Assembly (NCBI GenBank): GCA_938048185.1
Contig: CALIVT010000004.1
Span: 1-64,000, forward strand
Source: an uncultured Arenicella sp.
GTDB taxonomy: Bacteria > Pseudomonadota > Gammaproteobacteria > Arenicellales > Arenicellaceae
Length of the DNA stretch: 64,000 nucleotides
Reading direction: 5' to 3'
Shown here: piece after piece, positions 1-8,700 of the stretch
Layout: each line of letters opens with the position of its first letter
Numbering within the stretch: the first letter of the stretch is position 1
Program-made: the position numbers and the translations under genes
Notes under the pieces: generated by a model
The model's database searches: none
Told to the model about the DNA's origin: nothing
The model's input: only the letters and a program-made list of their open reading frames with translations

Positions 1-180
1 GCATCCTGCGCCCGCTGCTTTAGTGCATCCATGCACGTCAGCTCGGTAATTCCGTGTGATAAATCCGCATGGAGCGGATTTAAACGGCCAAAGGCCGCCC
101 CGTAGGGGTGAGTCGCAGGGATGCGACGAATAAAGTAGGACCCCGATGCCCCACTGAATTATTAAGAACGATACTGGCTT
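1..180. repeat. Degenerate intergenic repeat, copy A
   Basis: This block opens with a GCATCCTG box, a GTGCATCCATG(C/T)ACGTCAGC box near 24-41, and closes with a CCCCACTGAATTATTAAGAAC box at about 150-170. The same boxes recur in the same order from 225 to 460. The middle carries short complementary stretches (for example CGGCCAAAGGCCG) that can fold. No reading frame looks like a protein. I infer a repeat family present elsewhere in the genome; the copy may begin outside the window. Confidence 0.6.
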
Positions 181-224
181 TTTATACATTTGAATATTGC
201 GGGGTCTTATTCGATAGCGCTTAG

Positions 225-470
225 GCATCCTGCTCTCGCTGCATTAGTGCATCCATGTACGTCAGCGGGGCAACCGTGTGTACCCCAAGGGTATCTAAAC
301 AAAGACCCCAGGAGCATCTTTCGATCCTTCGGTCTGTAAACGGCACATCCATGTACCACTCCTGGACGGCCAACGGCGGGTCGCGTAGCGATAAACCATA
401 GGAATGTAGTTTACAATGCAGGACTCTAATACCCCACAGAACTATTAAGAACCTTGCTAGCCTTCGCTAA
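225..470. repeat. Degenerate intergenic repeat, copy B
   Basis: Second copy of the repeat at 1-180. It shares the GCATCCTG start, the GTGCATCCATGTACGTCAGC box, and the CCCCACAGAACTATTAAGAAC box near 434-455. The middle is longer by about 65 bases and contains another CATCCATGTACCA motif near 346-358. The two copies are diverged, so this is an old duplication or two members of a dispersed family. No transposase or clear terminal inverted repeats are visible. Confidence 0.6.
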
Positions 471-947
471 TAGCATAATAAGGCTAAATTTGTCCAAGGG
501 TGGTCTCTTGGTAAGAAATCACTAAATTGAAATCACAAGCCTTCAGTGCGGCACACCGAGAGTCTTTTGTTTTAAAACGTTGATGTTTCTTATTTGTAAA
601 CACTCAGGCGGCCATCACGCAGGCTAAACTAGTACCTCTTTCGGTTCGCAAAATTCAGCTTGCAGCTTGATGCTCTAGGGTTTGACGCATCCATATACCA
701 CACCTTAGAGGTCTTGTTTCGCGGATTCGAGTAAGCAACAGTTAACGTCAAGGCGAGAACCCGGGAGCTCTTCTCGGGCAATTCTAAGATTTGAGCACTG
801 CTGTGAACGCGTGCGCCCAACCAGCTTTGTAAAATATGTAATAAATCTTTGGCAGTAATGATTTATATGCTTAAGCGTTCTTATATAATCTGTGCACTGA
901 TAAACGGCCGAGTTCGGCTCATCTGGCTATAGCCGCTGCCATTGTAA
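471..947. other. Gene-poor stretch with a further repeat fragment
   Basis: I see no credible gene here. A fragment GCATCCATATACCACACC at 687-704 resembles the CATCCATGTACCAC box of the repeats at 1-470, so the repeat-derived area probably extends to about 710. The last 100 bases should hold the promoter of the exported protein gene starting at 948. I could not pick out a convincing -35/-10 pair. Confidence 0.4.
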
Positions 948-1724
948 ATGACATCATTAACTGCAAAGCTGACACTTTTTATCTTCCTCTTCTGTCTGTC
1001 GCCTGCTGTGTTCGCCGCGCTCGCGGAGTCGACTTGGATAGAATCGTTTGAAGGCGAGAAAAGTATTAGATTTGCCCGATATGACGGCGAAACTTGGACC
1101 GTCGATGACGAGGCGATATATCGCAGTGATAACCCTTTAACCTCGCTTGCATTGGGCACCGATTTGAGTGGTGTCAAGACCCTCATTTGGACAGAGCAAA
1201 TCCGCAGCAAAATGGTTTTGATGCAGATGCGGGCCATTCTGAATGCAGATGGTCTTCTTTCTTGGTCGCCAGCTGGTCTCTTTAGCGATTTTGGTCGAGA
1301 AAATTTTTCCGCTTCAATTGTTTACGATCTTGGCGGGCAAGGTTGGGTTTTCTGGTCGGCCAGCACTCATTCTTATAGTGACGTTGTCGTGAGCCGTAAT
1401 ATTGGCGGTACCTGGAGTGAACCGGAGCTCGTCCACGAGCCAAACGAAACGCCAGACAGCTTGCCTGTTTCGTCGATGAGCGAGACTGGCGACGTAATTG
1501 TGGAGTGGCAGGCGTTCGATCAAAGTTCAAATAGCTATCACACTAAGATTAAAAAATTCTCTATCAATGCTGATTTAGAGCTACGCCAGCAATCTGAGTT
1601 GGTTGACTCACTCGGTCTAAATGATGTTTCTTTACCGAGTGATGCGTCGACTGAAATCCAAGCTGTGTTGCACTTCCCAAAGAATCAAATGCTTCAATCG
1701 GTCGTGATTCGCGACAATTATTAG
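948..1724 (+). CDS. Exported protein of unknown function, propeller-like
   Basis: A 258-residue protein with a clear signal peptide (hydrophobic segment at about residues 8-22, cleavage near AVFA-ALA). The mature part is rich in short strands ending in aromatic motifs (WTVDD, IWTEQ, GWVFWSAS, GGTWSEPE), a pattern seen in sialidase/BNR-type beta-propeller proteins, though no exact Asp-box is present. It resembles the exported protein at 7924-8691: both share W-x-AS, D(V/I)x(V/L)SR, TW, PDxLP and WxAFD in the same order. The SGNH esterase gene follows after 27 bases, suggesting co-transcription. Function is unknown; a carbohydrate- or surface-related role is only a guess. Confidence 0.75.
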   Translation: MTSLTAKLTLFIFLFCLSPAVFAALAESTWIESFEGEKSIRFARYDGETWTVDDEAIYRSDNPLTSLALGTDLSGVKTLIWTEQIRSKMVLMQMRAILNADGLLSWSPAGLFSDFGRENFSASIVYDLGGQGWVFWSASTHSYSDVVVSRNIGGTWSEPELVHEPNETPDSLPVSSMSETGDVIVEWQAFDQSSNSYHTKIKKFSINADLELRQQSELVDSLGLNDVSLPSDASTEIQAVLHFPKNQMLQSVVIRDNY

Positions 1725-1751
1725 AGCTCTGAGAGCAACTGAAATTTATCA

Positions 1752-2555
1752 ATGTTTAACGTATTTAAAATTACTGTATCGCTGGTTTCCCTATTTGTTG
1801 GACTCATGGTCGATCAAGCTGCGCTCGCTCGCGAGGTTAACCTTATCGCTTTATTTGGTGACAGTATCACTATCGGCGAGAACTCCTCGTTTCCACTGGC
1901 TTTAAGGCCTGGACGTGGTTCTGGCAGGTTGGGGAATGACGGCGAATTTCCAGCTTTACCTGCGAGTGATAAGTTAGATAGCTTAATGAGACAGGAGCGT
2001 CGGAACTCTATTGTCTCGAATTGGGGCCGCGGAGGTTCAAATACTGGCAATCGTCCCGGAAATGGGGCCGAGCGAATTTTTCGTGAGTTACAGATTACTC
2101 TTAATACTCACCCTGCCGATAACTATTACGTACTGATTATGTACGGAACCAATGATTTTGGTTCTGGCTTGTCACCATCCGATACCGAGTTCAACACAAA
2201 ACTGATGATTGACCGAGCCCGTTCAGCTGGGTTTGTTCCTGTCATTGGAACAATAACACCGCGCATAGACCGTAATGTCACTCCATACAATAGCCGAATC
2301 GTTGCGGCGGCCCAATCGAGACAAGCTCCGATAGTCGATCATTATGCTCGCTTTGTTCAAGACGGGAACGGTGGCTTGAGCTTACTTGATGTAGAGGTAT
2401 TTAACGGGCGGACGCTGCGTTTACATCCTACGTCTGAAGGGTATGACGTTATTGCTAGAACGTGGTTCGATCAATTTTTGAAAGATGCAATTGAACCAGA
2501 ACGTTCGGGGGCGTCGTCTCTCGTTCCCGTGATAACACTTTTGCTAGATGAGTGA
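1752..2555 (+). CDS. Exported SGNH/GDSL-type hydrolase
   Basis: A 267-residue protein with an N-terminal signal peptide (about residues 1-26, ending AALA). SGNH family blocks are visible: GDSITIG with nucleophile Ser38, the block II glycine in NWGRGGSN (about Gly93), block III GTND with Asn134, and block V LHPTSEGY with His225. These are the residues of a secreted lipase/esterase or carbohydrate deacetylase. The Asp normally three residues before the catalytic His is a Leu here (Leu222), so the triad may use another acidic residue such as Asp213. It probably shares a transcript with the upstream exported protein. The substrate cannot be told from sequence. Confidence 0.85.
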   Translation: MFNVFKITVSLVSLFVGLMVDQAALAREVNLIALFGDSITIGENSSFPLALRPGRGSGRLGNDGEFPALPASDKLDSLMRQERRNSIVSNWGRGGSNTGNRPGNGAERIFRELQITLNTHPADNYYVLIMYGTNDFGSGLSPSDTEFNTKLMIDRARSAGFVPVIGTITPRIDRNVTPYNSRIVAAAQSRQAPIVDHYARFVQDGNGGLSLLDVEVFNGRTLRLHPTSEGYDVIARTWFDQFLKDAIEPERSGASSLVPVITLLLDE

Positions 2556-2624
2556 ACATCGCCAGTCCTTGAATCGATGTGCGCAATCAATAAAGAGTGA
2601 TGGTAAATTGACTCTATTCTGTTC

Positions 2625-3116
2625 TTAACAGGTAATTTCGACTTTTTCCGTCACTAGCTTTTTGTTGTTAACTCTGATTTCAACTTGCCAGGGGCCAATG
2701 AACTCTTCCAAACCCGCCGCTGGGTTTATCCACTGAATCATACCTGCTCCTCTTGCTCGCGAGAGACTTAGCCAACTCCACAACTTGGTCGTACTCTCAG
2801 TCACTGTGAAGGGGTACTCAGTCCTCTCTCGCTCTTCACCGTTAGGATCGACCCACGTAAATGACACCGTGTATCTTTTTTTCTCGAAGTTGGCGAGACT
2901 TAGCGCGGCGTAGATTTTGTCGGTGCAATTAAAATTAGTTTTACGATCGGCGCTCGGAAACCCGTGTTTATCGCCAAGCGCGAAATACAAATCGATTGCT
3001 TGTTTGCCTGTTTCTTCTGTGGAAGGCTCGGCAGATAGTTGCCCGTTGAAAAAAAACAAAAAGGCCATCGTTTTAATGATGGCCTTTTCTAATTTTAATG
3101 TACTACTTTTCAACAT
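2625..3116 (-). CDS. Exported hypothetical protein
   Basis: A 163-residue protein that I do not recognise. The N-terminus reads as a long basic region followed by a short hydrophobic stretch (AFLFFF, about residues 18-23) and a cleavage-like NGQLSA, so it is probably secreted. The mature part has two cysteines (in FNCTD and at the C-terminal EITC) and strand-rich segments such as GPWQVEIRVNNKKL that suggest a beta-sandwich. It lies 33 bases downstream of the lipoprotein gene on the same strand. A strong intrinsic terminator lies over its first 25 codons (3049-3088), which makes the start and the mode of expression uncertain. Met17 (3068) is an alternative start. Confidence 0.6.
   Translation of the reverse strand: MLKSSTLKLEKAIIKTMAFLFFFNGQLSAEPSTEETGKQAIDLYFALGDKHGFPSADRKTNFNCTDKIYAALSLANFEKKRYTVSFTWVDPNGEERERTEYPFTVTESTTKLWSWLSLSRARGAGMIQWINPAAGLEEFIGPWQVEIRVNNKKLVTEKVEITC
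3049..3088 (-). terminator. Intrinsic terminator overlapping a signal-peptide coding region
   Basis: Read on the minus strand, an 11-bp perfect stem (3088-3078 pairing with 3069-3059; arm AAAAGGCCATC) with an 8-base loop is followed by TG and eight T residues. This is a textbook Rho-independent terminator. It lies about 60 bases downstream of the stop of the lipoprotein gene (3150) but inside the 5' end of the next gene on the same strand. Confidence 0.85.
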
Positions 3117-3149
3117 GTTGCCTTAGCACACGCTCTTACCGTATTAGGT

Positions 3150-3746
3150 TTACGAGCGATTCAGCGTTGCTTCACCCGTGCCAGTGCTGTTACTGCAAAG
3201 GTCGTCGCTGGTGGTATAAGTTCCGGATAAAGTATTGCCATTATTACTAATCGCAAATTGAAAGTTAATCGTGCCCGTCACGTCTTCTTCTGCGACGGTG
3301 ACGTCAGTAGAGTTACCACGACCATCGCTGCTGCTGCTGGGAGATACTCTCGTATCCGAAAATCTGACACTTTCAGATGTCGCTGTGATTGGATTGCCCA
3401 TATCATCCATGCCAGTAACGCGTGTGCGTGTAGTAGTCACCACAAAGCGCCGTCGGGCCTGCTCTGACATCAAATTTAGGTTGAAGCCGTTGTTGACTCC
3501 GGTAACCGTTCCGTTCGCAATGCAGCGACCAAATCCAGTACTCTCGATTATTACGTTGCCAGTCACTGCACCAGCGTCCGTTTCAGCGATATCTAACCGT
3601 ATTGTGCCTGCTTGGCTATTATTCTGATTTACGAATGAGCCGGTAAATTGGCTGTTAACTGTAGAAGGTAGCGGTGCTACCGTTGACCCACTGCTACACG
3701 CAGCCAGCAAAACAGTCATTGCTAAAGAAATGGCTATATTTTTCAT
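3150..3746 (-). CDS. Putative lipoprotein
   Basis: A 198-residue protein with a bacterial lipoprotein signal: basic start, hydrophobic core and lipobox LAAC at about residues 14-17, then a Ser/Gly-rich linker. The mature part is strand-rich and Thr/Ser/Asn-rich (for example SGTYTTSDDLCSNSTGTGEA) with a second Cys pair, which suggests a small outer-membrane-anchored beta-barrel-like or sandwich domain. I do not recognise a family. Its transcript should end at the terminator at 3049-3088. Confidence 0.75.
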   Translation of the reverse strand: MKNIAISLAMTVLLAACSSGSTVAPLPSTVNSQFTGSFVNQNNSQAGTIRLDIAETDAGAVTGNVIIESTGFGRCIANGTVTGVNNGFNLNLMSEQARRRFVVTTTRTRVTGMDDMGNPITATSESVRFSDTRVSPSSSSDGRGNSTDVTVAEEDVTGTINFQFAISNNGNTLSGTYTTSDDLCSNSTGTGEATLNRS

Positions 3747-3893
3747 AAGATGGATTCAGTATCGTTTATATGTATTTGTTATTTCTACAAATATATCTTA
3801 ACAGGATGGGGCTGGGCAAGCACCAAATGCGTATTTCACTCGTTTTGTGATTATTCTTGATTCTTGCCGTCTTGTCTATCGTGATGACAGACT

Positions 3894-5150
3894 TTAGACG
3901 TTAAGCTTCTTTAATCGTGCAACGTGCACCGATGTGTCACGAGTTTGTACAATTTCTACGGTGTAATCGTCTACCTTAAAACAGGTTGCCGCTTCCGGGA
4001 TATCTTCTAACTGGTTAATTATTAAACCATTCACTGTTTTTGCGTTTTCGGTCGGCAGGTCCCATTGTAGTTGACGATTTATATCTCTGAGGTAGGCATT
4101 ACCGCGTACTAGATAGGACCCATCTTCTTCTTTTGTGATTTCATCATCCATCCCAGGCACTATCGTTGTAAAATCGCCGACTACCTCCTCAAGAATCAGC
4201 TCGAGCGTAACAAGGCCTTTGATGTCACCATACTCATCAACCACGATGCCAAAGCGGCGGCGCTGTTCTTGAAGGTTTGTTAGCGCATGAGTAACCGATG
4301 TGTTTTCCGGAATGAAATACGGTTCGCGAATCATGGTGATCATAGTTTCTTTATTAAAGTCGGCGAGTTGCGAGAGGTAAAACATTTTGCGGATATGCGC
4401 TATGCCGACAAAATTATCCATGCTGCCCTTGAAAACGGGTACGCGCGTATGGTGAGAGGTGGCGAGTTGTTCGACAATTTCGTCCCATTCATCATCTAAA
4501 TCAATGGCTTGCATGTCTGCACGTGGCACCATTACGTCTTCAACCGTGACTTTTTCCATCTCTAGTACACGCAACAACATGTTTTGATGAGAGTTGTTGA
4601 GTAACGCACTGGATTCGTTCACGGCCGCCCGCAATTCTTCATTGCTAAGCGCGTCGGTTTGCACTTCTACAGTCACGCCAAGCAGGCGTAGTAAGCCGTT
4701 CGAGAAAATTTTGACCAACCAAACAAAGGGCGTGAGTACTACCTGTAAGAAAGCGAGGACCCAGGCAGCGGGGAAGGCGATACGCTCGGGATTGACCGCG
4801 GCTAGAGTCTTGGGTGCGACCTCAGCGAAGATCAGTACTAGAAATACTAATAACATCGGTGCATACGCTAAGCCAACGTCACCAAACATTCGTAAACCAA
4901 TCACGGTTGCGAGGGTCGACGCAGCGATATTGGCAACATTATTGCCGAATAGAATAGTCCCCAGCAACTTGTCTGGGGTCGCTAGCAAGCTTAATACCAA
5001 GCGCGCACTGCGATTGCCTGATTCTGCTTGAGTTCTGATACGGTATCTATTGACCGCCATCATCGCGGTTTCCGACGATGAGAAAAATGCCGACAGCATA
5101 ATCAATAGGAATAATGCGAGAGATAAGACTCCCAGGGGAACTTCGTTCAA
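3894..5150 (-). CDS. corB: CorB/YfjD-type CNNM membrane protein (CBS domains)
   Basis: A 418-residue inner-membrane protein of the CNNM/CorB (HlyC/CorC) family, linked to magnesium transport or homeostasis. An N-terminal DUF21 region (about residues 1-180) has four membrane segments, begins with the typical small-residue SSSETAMMAVNRYRIR motif and includes the conserved FAEVAPKT. A CBS pair follows (about 190-320, from DVMVPRADM to VVDEYGDIKGLVTLEDI-like LELILEEVVGD), then a C-terminal CorC/HlyC domain (about 335-418). Length matches E. coli YfjD (about 428). It is transcribed away from acnB; the two share the 5151-5324 promoter region. Confidence 0.9.
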   Translation of the reverse strand: MNEVPLGVLSLALFLLIMLSAFFSSSETAMMAVNRYRIRTQAESGNRSARLVLSLLATPDKLLGTILFGNNVANIAASTLATVIGLRMFGDVGLAYAPMLLVFLVLIFAEVAPKTLAAVNPERIAFPAAWVLAFLQVVLTPFVWLVKIFSNGLLRLLGVTVEVQTDALSNEELRAAVNESSALLNNSHQNMLLRVLEMEKVTVEDVMVPRADMQAIDLDDEWDEIVEQLATSHHTRVPVFKGSMDNFVGIAHIRKMFYLSQLADFNKETMITMIREPYFIPENTSVTHALTNLQEQRRRFGIVVDEYGDIKGLVTLELILEEVVGDFTTIVPGMDDEITKEEDGSYLVRGNAYLRDINRQLQWDLPTENAKTVNGLIINQLEDIPEAATCFKVDDYTVEIVQTRDTSVHVARLKKLNV

Positions 5151-5324
5151 TGTGTATTCACACTCATGATAGTCAAAATACGCCGAATCTTGTCGGCTAA
5201 GCTAATAGTATCACTTCAAACTTGGGTGCGTGTATAGTAAAATTTGCGCCCTAAATCGGGAGGCTCTGGTTTCTTCGAATCCACGAATTCACCCCTTCAT
5301 TCGCTAAATAGCCGAGGAATTATT

Positions 5325-7913
5325 GTGTTAGAAGCATATCGCGCGCACGTCGCTGAACGAGCTGAAATGGGCATTGTGCCTGAGCCTCTAAATGCCAACC
5401 AGGTTGCTGACCTAGTTGAATTGTTAAAAAGTCCTCCCGCAGGTGAAGAAGATTTTTTGATGGATTTATTCACCAACCGCGTCCCGGCTGGCGTAGACCA
5501 AGCCGCTTACGTCAAGGCTAGTTTCCTCGCCGCAGTAGCTAATGGCGAAGCCAGCTCGCCACTAATTAGTGATGAACGAGCCACTGAAATATTAGGCACA
5601 ATGCTAGGTGGTTATAATATTGAACCGCTGATCAAAGCATTAGATAACCCCAAGTTGGCTGATGAAGCTGCAGGGTCGTTGTCACACACCTTATTAATGT
5701 TTGATGCCTTTTACGATGTCAAAGAGAAGGCTGATGCCGGCAACGAACATGCCAAGCGCGTGATTCAATCATGGGCGGATGCCGAATGGTTTACCTCAAA
5801 GGAGCCTGTTGCTGAAAAAATAACTGTTACGGTCTACATGGTGCCTGGCGAAACGAATACCGATGACTTGTCGCCCGCGCCAGACGCATGGTCGCGCCCT
5901 GACATCCCCCTGCACGCGTTGGCTATGTTGAAAATGCCTCGCGATGGTTTTGATGTTAACGGTGACCCGCTTGGCAAAATTGAAGAACTTAAAGAGAAGG
6001 GTTTTCCAGTCGCGTATGTTGGTGACGTAGTCGGTACTGGCTCGTCACGTAAGTCAGCAACTAATTCGGTGTTGTGGACGATGGGCGACGACATTCCACA
6101 CATTCCCAATAAGCGCGATGGCGGCTATTGCTTTGGCAACAAGATTGCGCCCATTTTTTACAACACCATGGAAGACTCTGGCGCACTACCAATCGAAATG
6201 GATGTGTCCAAAATGGAGATGGGCGATGTGATCGAAGTCTACCCGTATGAGGGTGTCGTCAAACGCCATGGCACTGATGAAGTGATTTCTGAATTCGAGC
6301 TGAAGACCCAAGTGTTATTAGACGAAGTTAGAGCGGGTGGTCGTATCCCGTTGATTATCGGCCGAGGTTTAACCGCGCGCGCTCGTGAATCACTAGGCCT
6401 TGAAGCGTCAGACTTGTTCCGTCAGCCAGAACCTGTCAGTCAAAGCGACAAAGGCTATACCCTTGCTCAAAAAATGGTTGGTAAAGCCTGCGGTTTAGAC
6501 GGTGTACGCCCAGGGCAATACTGCGAGCCAAAAATGACCACGGTAGGCTCTCAAGATACCACGGGCCCGATGACTCGAGATGAGCTTAAAGACTTAGCAT
6601 GCCTTGGATTCTCTGCAGATTTGGTTATGCAATCGTTTTGTCATACTGCGGCGTATCCAAAGCCAGTTGACGTGCAAACACACGCTAATTTACCGGACTT
6701 TATTCGCAACCGTGGTGGCGTTTCTTTAAAGCCGGCTGATGGCATCATCCACTCTTGGCTAAACCGCATGCTAATGCCCGATACAGTTGGCACTGGCGGT
6801 GACTCACATACACGTTTTCCAATTGGCATTTCGTTTCCTGCCGGGTCTGGCTTGGTGGCGTTTGCCGCAGCAACGGGCGTGATGCCTTTGGATATGCCTG
6901 AGTCGGTATTAGTGCGCTTTAAAGGAGATATGCAACCTGGCATTACCTTACGTGATTTAGTGCACGCAATTCCGTACTACGCTATTCAGAAGGGTTTACT
7001 GACGGTTGAGAAAGAAGGCAAGAAAAATATTTTCTCTGGTCGTATCTTAGAGATTGAAGGCTTGCCGGACTTGAAAGTAGAGCAAGCGTTCGAGCTCGCG
7101 GATGCGTCAGCTGAGCGCTCAGCAGGTGGTTGTACCATCAAGCTAAATAAAGAGCCAATAATCGAATATATTACATCGAATATCACCATGTTGAAATGGA
7201 TGATCTCCGAAGGTTATGGGGACGTGCGCACGATTTCGCGCCGAATTATGGAAATGGAAAAATGGCTGGCAACGCCCGATCTATTAGAAGCCGACGCTGA
7301 CGCTGAATACACTGAAGTTATTGAAATTGATTTGAATGAGATTAAAGAGCCAATCCTGTGTTGTCCTAATGACCCCGATGATGCGAAGACGTTATCTGAG
7401 GTTTTAGGCAGTGGTGAGGTGAAAATCGACGAAGTTTTTATCGGCTCATGCATGACAAATATCGGTCATTTTCGCGCAGCCGCTAAATTATTCGATGAAA
7501 TGGGCACGCTAGTCCCGACTCGAACCTGGATAGTGCCGCCGACTAAAATGGACGAGGCACAGCTAACGGCTGAAGGTCACTATGCAACATTTGCTAAAGC
7601 AGGTGCGCGTACCGAAATGCCAGGTTGTTCGCTCTGCATGGGCAACCAAGCGCGTGTAGCTCCGGGTTGTACGGTGGTTTCGACGTCGACGCGTAATTTT
7701 CCAAACCGTTTAGGCGATGGCGCGAATGTTTACCTCGCGTCGGCTGAGCTGGCCGCAGTTGCTGCAGTCAAAGGTCATTTGCCCAGCGTTAAAGAGTATT
7801 TAAAAATCGCCGAAAACCTAGATATGGTTGCAGGTGATATCTATAAATATTTGAACTTTAATGAGTTGCCGAGTTATCAAAAAGCGGCCGATGAAGTTCA
7901 GTTAAGTACGTAG
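5325..7913 (+). CDS. acnB: Aconitate hydratase B
   Basis: Bifunctional aconitase and 2-methylisocitrate dehydratase of the TCA cycle (citrate to isocitrate via cis-aconitate), cytoplasmic, with a 4Fe-4S cluster. The GTG start at 5325 is chosen because the protein then begins [17 protein letters not shown], matching the N-terminus of known AcnB, and a GAGGA ribosome-binding site lies at 5314-5318. An in-frame ATG at 5244 would add 27 unrelated residues. The product is 862 residues (E. coli 865). The swivel domain comes early ([12 protein letters not shown]) and the cluster cysteines late (IGSCMTN and [10 protein letters not shown]), the order diagnostic of the B type. Confidence 0.97.
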   Translation: MLEAYRAHVAERAEMGIVPEPLNANQVADLVELLKSPPAGEEDFLMDLFTNRVPAGVDQAAYVKASFLAAVANGEASSPLISDERATEILGTMLGGYNIEPLIKALDNPKLADEAAGSLSHTLLMFDAFYDVKEKADAGNEHAKRVIQSWADAEWFTSKEPVAEKITVTVYMVPGETNTDDLSPAPDAWSRPDIPLHALAMLKMPRDGFDVNGDPLGKIEELKEKGFPVAYVGDVVGTGSSRKSATNSVLWTMGDDIPHIPNKRDGGYCFGNKIAPIFYNTMEDSGALPIEMDVSKMEMGDVIEVYPYEGVVKRHGTDEVISEFELKTQVLLDEVRAGGRIPLIIGRGLTARARESLGLEASDLFRQPEPVSQSDKGYTLAQKMVGKACGLDGVRPGQYCEPKMTTVGSQDTTGPMTRDELKDLACLGFSADLVMQSFCHTAAYPKPVDVQTHANLPDFIRNRGGVSLKPADGIIHSWLNRMLMPDTVGTGGDSHTRFPIGISFPAGSGLVAFAAATGVMPLDMPESVLVRFKGDMQPGITLRDLVHAIPYYAIQKGLLTVEKEGKKNIFSGRILEIEGLPDLKVEQAFELADASAERSAGGCTIKLNKEPIIEYITSNITMLKWMISEGYGDVRTISRRIMEMEKWLATPDLLEADADAEYTEVIEIDLNEIKEPILCCPNDPDDAKTLSEVLGSGEVKIDEVFIGSCMTNIGHFRAAAKLFDEMGTLVPTRTWIVPPTKMDEAQLTAEGHYATFAKAGARTEMPGCSLCMGNQARVAPGCTVVSTSTRNFPNRLGDGANVYLASAELAAVAAVKGHLPSVKEYLKIAENLDMVAGDIYKYLNFNELPSYQKAADEVQLST

Positions 7914-7923
7914 CTGAGTTTTT

Positions 7924-8691
7924 ATGAATGGTGCGAACAGAAATAATTTTGCTGGCTTACTTGTCGCAATTATTCTGTTCGTAAATCCTGTGCTTGCTCA
8001 AAATGATTGTAGCGCGGTCATTGTTTCCTCTACCTACCAACCAGAGTCGAGTAAGGTCGAGCTATGGGATTATACGGCGGGCCGATTAGGGTTAGCACAA
8101 CTTGTATACCAGAGTAGCAATGAAAACTCGGGTGCGGTTGCTGCGCAGCGTGAGGAAGGTAAAGTCGTAGTAGCATGGATTGAAAACAGTAATTCCAGCA
8201 GTAGTTTGAATTTGCGAATACGTGATAAGTTTGGTGAGTGGGGTGACGTTGTGTCTCTGGTTGAGACAAGCAGTGAAATATCTTCTCTAACCGCTCTATA
8301 TGATGGATCGGAAACAGTGTATCTAGCCTGGGCTTCTGCTCAAGATGGCGATGATGATATATATCTATCGCGGCTAACGTCTAACACGTGGACTTCTTCA
8401 GAATCGATTAATAATTCTAATGCTGTGCCTGATATTTTACCGCGTTTACGATTCCAACATGACGGTCGCCCAGTGATGACTTGGAGAGCTTTTGATATGG
8501 GCTCTTTACGGTATCAATTGATGCAGAAAATAGTAGGTGAGGCGCTTGATCGGGATACTTTGAGTGCAGCTCGAGAAAATAATTGCAAGGAGAAGCTATC
8601 GGGCATGACATTGCCCAACACAGTTAGCCCTTTTTTTATAAACTATCCACAAGACATCTTAAATAGCTATCAAACGCCACTTGATCAATAA
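7924..8691 (+). CDS. Exported protein of unknown function, propeller-like paralogue
   Basis: A 255-residue protein with a signal peptide (hydrophobic residues 10-24, cleavage near VLAQ). The body repeats short strand motifs (VVVAWIENS, VYLAWASAQ, SNTWTSSE, VMTWRAFD) like those of the protein at 948-1724, over an alignable stretch of about 85 residues. The two look like distant paralogues. It begins 10 bases after acnB on the same strand, so it may be read from the acnB transcript, but a link to the TCA cycle is unlikely. Function unknown. Confidence 0.75.
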   Translation: MNGANRNNFAGLLVAIILFVNPVLAQNDCSAVIVSSTYQPESSKVELWDYTAGRLGLAQLVYQSSNENSGAVAAQREEGKVVVAWIENSNSSSSLNLRIRDKFGEWGDVVSLVETSSEISSLTALYDGSETVYLAWASAQDGDDDIYLSRLTSNTWTSSESINNSNAVPDILPRLRFQHDGRPVMTWRAFDMGSLRYQLMQKIVGEALDRDTLSAARENNCKEKLSGMTLPNTVSPFFINYPQDILNSYQTPLDQ

Positions 8692-8700
8692 ATAGTTGTT

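Noticed and set aside
629-1237. Minus-strand open frames before and inside the first exported protein gene
   Set aside because: No ribosome-binding site, no family resemblance, and the composition looks like antisense shadows or decayed repeat.
5266-5300. tRNA-like TTCGAATCC box upstream of acnB
   Set aside because: The flanking bases do not pair into a T stem and no acceptor, D or anticodon arms can be found around it.
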